Assembly: GCA_022592445.1 (NCBI GenBank)
Contig: JABYQR010000267.1
Span: forward strand, 1-64,000
Origin: Cytidiella melzeri
Taxonomy: Eukaryota; Basidiomycota; Agaricomycetes; Polyporales; Irpicaceae
Length of the DNA: 64,000 nucleotides
Direction: 5' to 3'
Under the pieces are notes generated by a model that saw only the letters and a program-made list of their open reading frames with translations, did no database searches and had not been told where the DNA came from. Positions 1 to 9,571 of this stretch are shown piece by piece. Numbering within the stretch: position 1 is the first letter of the stretch; every line of letters starts with the position of its first letter. The position numbers were made by a program, and so were the translations under genes.

Positions 1-1016
1 CCTCAGTCTTATCCACTCTGTTGATAAAGGACTACTCTGTACTCTCCAGTACTTTGCTCACCATACCTCCTACTCTCTATCTCACTATCTTTCCCCCAAG
101 TTTAACACTTATTTGGTGAGTGTAACCTTAGCTGTTACACTCAGTACGTCTTTCCAAAAACTGTTCCCAGTTCCTGGAGCGCTGTTTGGCCCTTTTGAAG
201 ATAGCATTGGTACAGCGGGCAGGCATCTTTAAAATTTGTGGGTGAAACAGAATGCGGGTTGAAGTGCTTGTCGGTTATTGGTGTCAATCCAGAAAATAAT
301 TCTCGGAAGAGTGCGAGGAATTTCTGTGAAAGGAATAAACTGTGAGAAAAACTCTTGCACAAGAGATTCTTCACGAAAATTATCCCCAAATTCGACTTCA
401 ACCGAACAATAAGCAATGGTGAAACAAATAGAGCGTGCGTAACTAATATGCGAATGTGCAGGAGACAAAATCTCCGTGAAACCAAAAGTAACAAAGTTCG
501 ACATAAGCCTCTACTGAATTCTGCAGAAACCGACAAATTGGGAATGCCAAGGGTGTTTATTGTGCATCATACACAGCTCCCTTTTAGTCCCTTGAGTCAC
601 GAGCTCAAGGTGACACCTACTTTCCCTGCTTTCACTGCTTTTCACAGCCTCCCAATTGTCTAAGACAAAAGACCCTTTCGATCACCTCTGAATGCCACCT
701 TATTGGGCTTTGTTCGAGTAGGTGCGTGATTCTGATAGTGAATCACAAGCCAAGAACACGTATGAGGTGTAGGCTACCAATTGGATGTGACTGTGCGCGT
801 GTTCCAGGGGTAAGAAAGCAGGGGCAATTCTGTGAAAGATAGTTATGGGAAAAATGGGCGAGGAGAGGCAAGGCTTAGTCTACTTCAACTGGGTCTTCTA
901 CTACAAAGTCGCCTACAATGTGTAGAAAGAAATGTTACTCACGAAGTAACAGTTGTGTAGTGTCGAGCTTGAGGAAGGTTTCAGAGTAGAGGAGTGGTAA
1001 GAAGAGTTAGAAGCCA
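1..1016 (-). other. Probable 5' leader/internal part of a copia-type element, no gene recognised
   Basis: This stretch lies immediately downstream (minus-strand sense) of an LTR and a primer-binding site, so it should be the leader and internal region of that retroelement, which continues off the left edge. I see short open frames on both strands but none with a Gag, protease or polymerase motif. It may be a non-autonomous or badly decayed copy. Confidence 0.45.
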
Positions 1017-1028
1017 GGGCTCATAACC
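1017..1028 (-). other. Retroelement primer-binding site (initiator tRNA-Met half-molecule type)
   Basis: The plus strand reads GGGCTCATAACC directly against the LTR end. This is the anticodon-arm sequence of eukaryotic initiator tRNA-Met (CAU anticodon), so the element's minus-strand PBS, GGTTATGAGCCC, pairs with an internal tRNA fragment. Such half-tRNA priming is known for Drosophila copia and yeast Ty5. Confidence 0.75.
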
Positions 1029-1553
1029 TGTTTGAAAGTTACGAGTGTAGGGGATGACTTGGAGAGTCAACTAACTCTGGGAGTAAGTGTCTTATCATTT
1101 CTCTGCTCTCTAGGAGTGGTATATATACATGTCTGTAACTAGATTACTAATGCTACAGTAATGCCATATGAGTAAGGATTGGTAAGGATTGGTAATCCTA
1201 TGAGTAAGGACTGGTAATGCACAGTCCTGCTTGCTAATACTACTGAATAGAGAATGTAAGTGATGACTGAGCATCCTACATAACTGAATGGTGCTGACTG
1301 AGCCTTTAGTAAGCTCAATACATTTGGTAGATGAAATATGAGTCATGCATAAGCCTCATGTGACTTCTCTTATTCAGTCATGGAAACTACTGGAACACAA
1401 TGCCATAAGGTGCAAGTATTGCATCGTGTGTGGCCATATGATGATGGTGGAATCACATGCTATGTACTATCTGACCTTATCTATCTACATATCTAATCTA
1501 CATTGTCCATAGATCTGATGTCCAATAATCAGCGATACAATCTCGCTTTGACA
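1029..1553 (-). repeat. LTR, family A (long form), 5' LTR
   Basis: A 525-bp LTR that starts TG and ends CA on the plus strand (TGTTTGAAAGTTACG to CTCGCTTTGACA). The PBS abuts its left end, so it is the 5' LTR of an element transcribed leftward. It carries a TATATATA box near 1120. Other copies lie at 32952-33442, 55551-56042 and 61854-62376. This copy and the one at 61854 share an extra block of about 33 bp of repeated GTAAGGATTGGTA-type sequence that the two array copies lack. Confidence 0.85.
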
Positions 1554-2307
1554 GGCACTATCTTCTAATTGTCAGCAGCTCAGTCAATGTTACTTAAGAA
1601 GACATACTGCAAGTACACGAGCATCACAGTGATGTTGGAGATCTTCCCGCTAACAATGGATGCATCAAAAAGGCAGGGTCTGTGTACGCTGCTAAGACCT
1701 AACAGCACTGTCAGACCTCTGAGTACCTAAGACACAGGCATTGAGCGAGTGAGCCCAAGATGCGAAGGAAGAGAGCACAATGGTAGTAGTAACTGCATCT
1801 AAGACACAAGCATCAAGTTAGTGAGCTAAATACAGCCAGTAAGAAACAATATCAAAGGCTGGGCTTACATGGATTAGAAGCAAATGCAGCAAATTAGATG
1901 TCACTGTAACAGAAGAACTTGTTGTATTCATCATTGAAGATTTTGATGACAAATGTGGCCAGGTCTTCTGTAATCCCTGTTTGAGTGCAGCTTACAATTG
2001 TATTAGTTGTGAATGCAAGACATTCAGGGACTTGGGTGAGCAAGGACTTGAACTCGAATCACCCAAACATTGACTATATCATTTATTACCAATACATACC
2101 AATAAATACCAATAAATACCAATGCCAATACTATTGAATACATTATTATTCAATGGTAATCATCAAATACAGCCCAGTTGGAATATTTATTGGTATTTGC
2201 TAAGCACTACTTCTGGGGTGAAAAACTCCATCCAGCCCTTGCACTGTGGGCTTGTTGTGGATTACACAGACCTTTCAAGATCTGTAGCATATAGGACATT
2301 TTCCAAC
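1554..2307. other. Intergenic, repeat fragments only
   Basis: No gene is supported here. Bases about 1670-1870 match a repeat also present near 31725-31950 and 54283-54560 (the stretch containing CTGCTAAGACCTAACA and GTCAGACCTCTGAGTACC). Near 2085-2125 there is a short tandem run of AATAAATACC-type units. Confidence 0.6.
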
Positions 2308-2642
2308 TGTTGTTTGAGCAGGTGTGCAAGCAAACACGAAGGAGAGAGAGCGAGTGATGAGAATCCATTAAAGTTGTTAATTACATGAGGTTTTGATACC
2401 TAACTAGCAAATGCGGAAAATACTATTATGGAGCGAAAGAAGAAGTTAAGGATTTAGTTGATAATGTGGGTACGCGGATACGAAGTGGGGGTGGGCACAC
2501 AGATATAGAAATAAAAAGAATGGAACATACGGATGAGATTCAGACACAATCAGGAAATGTAAAGTGAAAAACAGCGAAGGCGGTATGAACGCATCAATAC
2601 CTTCTCGACGACTGAGATGTCCGAGTGTCAAATCGTACGACA
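2308..2642 (-). repeat. Copia 3' LTR
   Basis: A 335-bp LTR bounded by TG...CA, nearly identical to 8552-8885. It is followed on its inner side by the polypurine tract, which makes it the 3' LTR of the minus-strand element. Confidence 0.9.
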
Positions 2643-2651
2643 CTCCCCCTC
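2643..2651 (-). other. Copia polypurine tract
   Basis: The minus strand reads GAGGGGGAG immediately upstream of the 3' LTR start (TGTCGTACG). This is the expected position and composition for the plus-strand primer of an LTR retroelement. Confidence 0.8.
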
Positions 2652-2655
2652 AACG

Positions 2656-5108
2656 AGTTGCCAAGTGAATGAGCGTGAGTTGTTCTTGATGCTTGATGCG
2701 AGGCAGTGCCCTGGTAAGGATATTGGCGCAATTTGTTCAGAGGAACAGTGAGGTATCTTAATGGATCTGTCTAAGACGCGTTCTTAAACAAAGTGGTGGC
2801 AAATGTCGATGTGTTTAGAACGTGAGTGGAATTGATGGTCTTGGGCGAATGAGATCGCAGCGAGGTTGTCGGTAGCGATGATGGTAGGTCCAGCGGGGAG
2901 AAAACCTAACTCACATAATAGCGTCCTTAACCAAATTCCTTCCTTAATTGCGTGAGCCAACGCGACGTATTCAGCCTCCATAGTCAACAGAGCGACCGTA
3001 GTTTGCTTCTTCAAACTCCAGCTGAAAATGCCTCCTCCGATGAGGAAAGCGTATCCAGACACTGAGCAACGATCTCTGCAATTTTGGCCCCAGTCGGCGT
3101 TGCTGAAACCTGTGACGGCAAGATCTGAGTTGTTCCCCTATGTGATACCATTAGTTTGAGTTTTCTTGAGGTACTGGAGGACGTGTTTTGCTGCTGTCCA
3201 GTGAGTAGTTGTGTGAGAGGTGTTGAATTGACTAAGAGTCTGGACCACAAACGAGATGTCAGGTCAAGTGCCAACAGACGCGTACATGAGCGAGCCAATG
3301 AGGGCTTGGTACGGGGCATCAGTGAGAAGATCTTTGCCTTCTGCTGCTGGTGAGAGAACGGTGTTGGCTTCAAGAGGAGTCGAGACAGGGTTGCAGGTGT
3401 CCATGCCAAAGCGCGATTAAATGGTGTCAATATAGTGTGATTTACTGAGGGTAATGGAGTGCAAACGGCGTTGGCAAAGGATTTGAATGCCGACGTAGAG
3501 AGCTGCTTCGCCGAGGTCAGTGACGTGAAAGTGTTTCCGCAGGTCGGCCTTCAGAATTGTAATGAGATTGAGGTCATTAGACATAATTAAGCAATCATCC
3601 ACGTGAGTACCGATGAGGACAAGGTCAAATTTTGTGGAGCGGTGATAAAGGCAAGGGTTGGCCTGCAAACGTGTGAATCCAAGGGATTCGAGTAGTACGT
3701 GGTCAAGTTCCTGTTGCCAAGCGCATCCTGCTTGTTTGAGGCCGTATAGCGCCTTCTTGAGGTGATAGACATGTGAAGTGCCATCTTTGTAGCCAGGTGC
3801 CTGCTTCATGAAGATGGGTTCCTGTAGAGGCGAGTTGAGGTATGCCCCTACAACATCAACTTGGTGAAGTTCGAGGTCAAGGCAAGCTGTAATGGCGATG
3901 AGTAATTGAAATGCTTCGAGGCGCATAACGGGAGCGTGCGTAGCAAAGAAGTCCTGCCCGGGGATTTGGGAGAAACCCTGAGCAACGAGTTGAGCTTAAT
4001 ACTTGACAATCATTCCTTCAGAGTCGCGCTTAATCGCGAAGACCCAGCGACAACCAACGGCCTTGCAGTCAGCTGGTAACTCTTTGACATCGTAAGTGCT
4101 CAGCTTCTTGAGCTGGCCCATTTCCTGGTCCATAGCCTCTTTCCAAAAAGGCCAGTCGTTGCGAGCTTGGACGTCCTTCAGAGTCTGCGGTGCATCAAGA
4201 TTGAAAGCGGAAAAGCATAGATTAGACTTGTCAATCGAAGAGTCTTTGATCTCCCCCTGGACCGGCAGGTCGGATACAGGCAGAAGTAAAGGTGCGTCCT
4301 TTTGCTTAGGCTTGGCAGACATTGACCTGAGTGTGCGTTGAGGTCTGTTACTGACTTCGAGGTAATTGACATGTTCAATGTTGCGGCAACCACGTGTGAC
4401 AGCCAGAGAAGGCTCGATGTCGGTCTTGGATTGAGTAGTCGTGGTATGTACCGTTGTAGTAGTTGCAATAGGTGTTGTCGGTGCCGCCGTAGTGATGCGA
4501 TGAGCTGATTTCTCCCCCTCAAGACCAGAAGTTGAGTCAATGATGGGTGCGGTGAGAGTGTTGTTGGATGGAAAAATGACTTCGTGTGATACGAGGACTT
4601 TCTTGTTTCCAATACGTAGTATTGCCACCCTAGAATACTTTTGTGCATCCCTACAAACAGACTTAGCGTTGAGTTTTGACGTAGGGACATTCACCTTGAC
4701 GAAACACGCAGTCCCAAACTGGTATATATGTCCCATGTCCGGCTTCTTCTTCCACAGTGCCTCAAACGGTGTCAGGCCGGGTAGGGCACAAGTTGGCGAG
4801 CGGTTCTTCAAGTAAGCTGCGTAATGGACGGCCTGTTCAAAAAGAACACATTCAGCCGTTTGGCAATGCCATTGTACTCGGGGGGAATAGGGAGTGGTGG
4901 GTTTGAGTTGAATGCCGCGGGAGTCAATGTAGGCCTTGAATTTTCCGAGTGTATAATCCTTTGCGTTGTTGACGCAAATGGCCTTGATTCGTTGGCCGAG
5001 CTGATTCTCGATGTAAGCGTTGAGTTCCTTGAGGCGGAGGTGTGCCTGGTCCCTGTCCTTCATGAGGGCAACCCAGACAAATTGTGAGTAATATTCTGTG
5101 AACGCAAT
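2656..5108 (-). pseudogene. Copia pol remnant: integrase C-terminal part, reverse transcriptase, RNase H
   Basis: Three long open pieces on the minus strand make up the 3' half of a copia polyprotein. 5108-3996 holds the integrase core continuation and C-terminal region, including FEALWKKKPD, and then the start of the RT (VGCRWVFAIKRDSEG). 3926-3417 is the RT palm with the VDVVGAYLNSPL and LYGLKQAG motifs and THVDD in place of the usual YVDD. 3062-2784 is RNase H (TMEAEYVALAHA, ATDNLAAISFAQ, SKHIDI). It is inactive: it has stops and frameshifts between pieces, the integrase RxDNGxEY motif is degraded to VNNAKDY (second catalytic Asp lost), and the C-terminal tail is frameshifted. The reading continues from 6911-8418 once the inserted element is removed. 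Confidence 0.9.
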
Positions 5109-6910
5109 TACAATTTCTGAAGAATGAAGAAGAATTGTTCCAGTGTGCTCCAGCACATTGATGCCTTTTCAAATTGACCTTTTTGTCCCCCAAAGTGTGG
5201 GAATTTGATGGCACAATACAGACAGTAACAGTGTCAATAACAAAACAATGAACACAGGTGATGGCATCACACTGGCCTTGTTAACAGCCCTTTATAACTG
5301 TGTATCAGATCACTTTTGTGATCAAAATGCACTTTTTAATTTTTACAAGCTGCATATGGGTACAAATCTGTACATGTAATACACCATTGGATAGCCCTAT
5401 CTTGTGACAACAACCTTGTACAAATATCCTGTCAATTAAAGTGGAATTGAGCAAGTTATAGCCAGTCTGCTGAAAAAAACTCAGATTCAAACTCCACTCC
5501 TGCTGGCAAATGATGTCAAATTCTGGTCAGGTACATGTGCAGCAATCTACAGACAATGCTTGCTCTTTGAACAAGGATTACAATTGGAAGACATGCCACA
5601 CATAGTATTGCCTTTGAGCAAGAATTACCAGTACTTTGGAAGCTAACTACAAATTCACAACCCCTACATTCTTGGACAATGTAAATTTTTGGCTGCATTA
5701 GTAGTGAGTACTGTATCTAATTGTTCCACAAAGTTTCACAACTGTTAGTTGGTTTCTAAGCAGGAGTTAAAACCAGAACACAGCCTGTGGCAGTTCCAAT
5801 GGAGGTGAGGCAGTTCAGACATCAACAGTACATAGTTGCATCAGCAGCAAGCACTGTGTCAGATTGTTCCACAAAGTTTCACAACCATTAATTGCTCTCT
5901 AAGGAGGAGTTACAAGCAGAACACAGCCTGTAGAGGTTCCAGTGGGGCTGACACAGTTGAAACATCAACAAGACATAGTTGCATCAGCATAGAGCACTGC
6001 CTTTGATTCTTCCACACAGTTGCACAACCACCAGTTGCTCTATAAGCAGGAGTTACAATCAGAACCCAGCCTGTGGCAGCTCCAATGGGGGTGAGGCAGT
6101 GCAGACATCAACAGGACACATGTAACATGTTTCAGCAATTGATCCAATGAGACACCCTCAAGCCCTTCATTCTTGAAGCAAGTAATTTTCTAGAATCAGC
6201 AGTGAACACTGCACAAGATTAATGACAAGATAGATGGAGCTCCTTGCTACCATTGGTGACTACCTTCATCAATGTATGGCTCCTGTTCCCGCAACCAAAT
6301 TTATCAATTGTAGTACAGTCACTTTATCCCAGATCAAGTTGCCTGTCAAAGGTGTCACCAATAGCAAATGCCTGTAATACAGTCAATATTGATGACCAGA
6401 TGGCTTGGCAAGGTCCTTACCAGGAACAGAATTGTTTACTAAGGTTCTTTGTGATAACAAAGTCACAGGTGGAATTAAATATTTCATGCTATATGATTTA
6501 TTCAATTTGCTATCAATAAGAAAATCACTTGTAGCTCTGCTCCTGCAGTTTACCAAATTGTATCTAGATTATTCAACATAGTTCAACACCATTAAGAAGA
6601 AGACGCATGTCAAACAATCTTTATCTCCATGCTCTACTCCACAAACTTGTTTCAATTCTGTACTCACACCCATTGTTGCACTTCAAACAATACAGCATAG
6701 TCCCTCTTTTTTCATGAATGATTGTGTGCTCCAGTGAAGACAAACCACCAACTTACTATACATTACTCATTGGAAAAGCTATTCCCAACAAAATTACTTG
6801 TTCAGGCTTCTACCAGCACCAAGTTTACTTACAAATCTTGCTCAAAAAGTAATATTACATTCAAAGCTCAGGAATTGTACTTGCCGCTTGCCGGCCTTGC
6901 TAACGCTAGT
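5109..6910 (+). mobile_element. Helentron-like non-autonomous element (HINE-like), copy in copia integrase
   Basis: An insertion of 1,802 bp interrupts the copia integrase between the codons for GHIYM and IAFTEYYSQ; removing it restores the frame exactly, with no target duplication. The left terminus is TACAATTTCTGAAG. Its inverted repeat (CTCAGGAATTGTA) lies about 30 bp inside the right end and is followed by a GC-rich palindrome (TTGCCGGCC...) and the terminus CTAGT. The insertion lies at an AT dinucleotide. It contains repeated blocks around 5760-6120 (CTGTGGCAGTTCC, CAGACATCAACAG). Asymmetric inverted repeats, a subterminal hairpin, CTRRT-like ends and internal minisatellites fit Helentrons (Helitron2) and their non-autonomous derivatives. 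No Rep/helicase gene is present. The assignment is an inference. Confidence 0.6.
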
Positions 6911-8418
6911 CATATAGATGTGACCGTCAATTGTCTCCACCGACGCTGGTCCCCAAATGTCAGAGAACATGAGTTCCCCAACTTGTGACAATGAGGCCCT
7001 CGAGTGCTTTGCCTGGATACAGGTCTTGCATGTGAAGTTGAGGTCGGATGTTGTGTTGACGTTGATACCAGTGGCGAGGCCATCCTTGACGAGTTGTTTG
7101 AGCTGGCGCTTGTTGATGTGACCAAGTGCACAGTGCCAATCAAACCAGGAGCGCTTGACCTGCGCAATCAAAGCAATCGAAGGTGCAGATTTAACAAACA
7201 TACAATATAGATTGTCAGATTTTGTTCCGCTCCCAATGACTCTTCTTCCATCCTTTATCAATAGATCCTTTCCCCTTCCCTCATAAGTGAGCCCTTCGGA
7301 AGTGAGTCGGCCGAGCAAAATGAGGTTGAATTTCATGGAGGGGGCGTAGAGTGCATTTTTTAAGGTGATGGGGAAATCACCGTGTTTGGTGGTGAAGATG
7401 ACCTTGACGTCGCTGTGGCCTAAGCTCAAGCAGTTACCGACACCTTGAATTGAGCTCGGCGCCTCCCGGTAATTCATAAATTGGCATTGGTCTGATATGA
7501 TGTGTGATGTCGTGCCTGTATCTGCTAACCATACATCATTGGTGGCAGTATTAGCATTCTCAATGGCTGGGAAAGCATACTCGTCGGGTTCATTGTCGCT
7601 GTCCTCGGTGACATGAGCATAGTCCCTCTTTCCCCTTCCTTTCTCCCTCTTCCTATCCTTTGTTCCTCCGCCCTTATCCTTCCTGTTCTTCTCCTCTCTC
7701 TTTTTTGCCTCTGATCTACACTCCGGCTTAATGTGCCCTTCTTTTCCACATCCATGGTAAAACACTCCAGAGCAAAACTTAGAGCGCTTGGGCTTGGCGT
7801 AGAGAGAGGTATCAGTAGAAGATCGTTCCTTACGGCAATTATCTTCCTGTAAAATTCAAGTGATGATGCCAGCAAAAGTTTGCGTATTGTGGAGGGTAAT
7901 TGATGAGATCATAGGATCCCAGCTCTGAGGTAAAGCGGTGAGGATCACGGAAGCTAATTCAGGGTCTGAGACCGGGGTCTTCTGAATCAGATTGATTTCT
8001 TGCCAAAGGCCCTTGATCTTCCGGATTTCTTACCCGAGGTCAGAACCTTCCGTGATGGTATAGCGTAAGAGTTTTTGACGTAGAACGATAAGAGATATGG
8101 CGCCTTCGATAGTGAATATATTTGCAAGCGCGTCGAAGGCTTCCTTGGAAGTGGTTGCACTGAGAACGTGGGCCATCATGGTGTTTGATATCCGAAGTCT
8201 GATGGCGGTAAGCGCCTTTCAGACTTTCTGATTCCATTCTGCAATTTTGTTGGCATCAGCTGCGTGTCAAGTGATCGTACCATCTGTATACCCCCATAGA
8301 CCCATGTCTGTTAAGATGTCCGTAATCTGAATGCGCCAAGTAACGTAATTCTCGGCACCCTGCAGTGGGTCGATACGGTAGGTTCCCGAACCTTCGTTAC
8401 TGGTAGTAGCGGATGACA
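6911..8418 (-). pseudogene. Copia gag-protease-integrase N-terminal remnant
   Basis: The frame starts at ATG 8418 (MSSATTSNEGSGTYRID) and reads as copia Gag (QGAENYVTWRIQITDIL). It is broken by at least four in-frame stops that each look like a single transition (Trp to TGA, Gln to TAA). Next come a CCHC knuckle whose first Cys is changed to Tyr (YHGCGKEGHIKPEC), a Lys/Arg/Glu-rich linker, the aspartic protease motif VWLADTGTTSH, and the GAG-pre-integrase HHCC zinc domain (HCALGHINKRQLKQLV, CKTCIQAK). The first integrase Asp follows in FSDIWGPA. The reading stops at the Helentron-like insertion and resumes at 5108. Confidence 0.88.
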
Positions 8419-8539
8419 TAATGTCGGTGACCTAATTGCAAGATTGTGGGGATAATGAGGCCTATTGGGTGTATCACCGACGTACTGTTGCCTAGAGTGA
8501 TCTTTGAGAAAATAATGTGTTTGCACTATTTAGAGCGCG

Positions 8540-8551
8540 GGGCTCATAACC
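8540..8551 (-). other. Copia primer-binding site (initiator tRNA-Met half-molecule type)
   Basis: GGGCTCATAACC on the plus strand abuts the inner end of the 5' LTR. Complementarity to the initiator tRNA-Met anticodon arm extends imperfectly leftward (GAGCGCGG). It is the same primer choice as the family-A element at 1017-1028, although the LTRs are unrelated. Confidence 0.8.
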
Positions 8552-8885
8552 TGTGGTTTGAGCAGGTGTGCGAGCGAACACGAAGGAGAGAGAGCGAGTG
8601 ATGAGAATCCATCAAAGTCGTTAATTACATGAGGTTTTTATACCTAAGTAGCGAATGCGGAAAATACTAATATGGAGCGAAAGAAGAAGTTAAGGATGTA
8701 GTTGAAAATGTGGGTACGCGGATACGAAGTGGGGGCGGACACACAGATATAGAAATAAAAAGAATGGAACATATGGATGAGATACAGACGCAAGCGGGAA
8801 ATGTAAAGTGAAAACAGCGAAGGCGGTATGAACGCATCAATACCTTCTCGACGACCGAGATGTCCGAGCGTCATATCGTACGACA
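8552..8885 (-). repeat. Copia 5' LTR
   Basis: A 334-bp partner of 2308-2642, bounded by TG...CA, with the PBS on its inner (left) side. Confidence 0.9.
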
Positions 8886-9571
8886 TCGACAGTTATATAC
8901 ATGACATTTTTGCCAGTCCGTGCCCTCGGTGTTACTTACATGTTACTTACATGTAAGCAACACCATTTACTGACACGTGTTTATTAATATCGACTTACCG
9001 ACGGAACCCTAGTCTCCCCTGACGTCTGGGAACGAGACTAGGGAACTGCCTGCTCAATCTGCGACAATCTTGGATCGTAGCAACGGTATACAACGTGTTG
9101 ATGTACGTGGCAATAATTCCATCCACCTCTCTTCGTGTGAGTCACAGCCTCTCGGACCTTGCAGAACGAGTCGCAACATAGTCTTAACGTTGTTAGGTGA
9201 TAAGGCATCAAACCTCCGATGAAGCAGTTCACAAGTTTGAAGATGAATGTATGTTAACGAGATGACTTTGCTATGCAGCCATCCGAGCCCGAGTCGGTCG
9301 TTTTGTTATTGTATATCTTTGATGCAATTCTTGGGCTTATCCTTTTCACGAACTTGAAGCTCTCGATCAAAACACTCAGATGGTTACTGTGTTGTGCTAT
9401 ATGACACAGCATGGTACAGCACTGCCATAGCCACCTCGGGGCTTTTCATCATGCGTTCTTCTTCGATATCAATCAAGGTATTAGACGTCAACGTTGGGGA
9501 CGTCTGGCTTAAATCCCCCTTTCCGCGCCGCTATTCTCCCAAACACATTCCATGCAGCCAAGCAAATCCCA
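8886..9571. other. Intergenic, upstream of the NLR-like gene
   Basis: No gene is supported. It contains an inverted pair around GTCTCCCCTGACG / CTGGGAACGAGACTAGG near 9010-9045 and short open frames without recognisable motifs. The promoter of the C2-NACHT-WD40 gene should lie in its right part. A possible upstream ATG at 9451-9460 (MRSSSISIK, then a GTATTA donor) could belong to an alternative first exon. Confidence 0.5.

Larger units (their letters stand above)
2308..8885 (-). mobile_element. Ty1/copia retrotransposon, decayed, split by a Helentron-like insertion
   Basis: A complete but dead copia element on the minus strand. Order in its own sense: 5' LTR (8552-8885), initiator-tRNA PBS (8540-8551), gag, zinc knuckle, protease, integrase, reverse transcriptase, RNase H, polypurine tract (2643-2651), 3' LTR (2308-2642). 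The integrase-before-RT order is diagnostic of Ty1/copia (Pseudoviridae-type). Without the inserted element at 5109-6910 it is about 4.8 kb, a normal size. The two LTRs differ by about 21 substitutions and one 1-base indel over 335 bp by hand count, so the insertion is old. The flanking 5-mers are CCAAC and TCGAC, which could be a target duplication after two transitions, but this is not certain. Confidence 0.92.

Noticed and set aside
141..663. Open frames of 91-131 codons near the left edge
   Set aside because: They overlap on both strands inside the probable retroelement leader and show no domain or signal supported by context.
1017..1028. tRNA-Met gene at the initiator-like sequences (also 8540-8551)
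   Set aside because: Only the anticodon-arm segment is present, with no acceptor stem or T-arm, and it sits exactly at LTR ends. It is a primer-binding site.
7525..8418. Repeat-induced point mutation as the cause of gag stops
   Set aside because: The stops are transitions, but the mutated C lies in a CpC context (CCA to TCA) rather than the CpA or TpCpG contexts expected for RIP-like processes. Too few sites to claim it.
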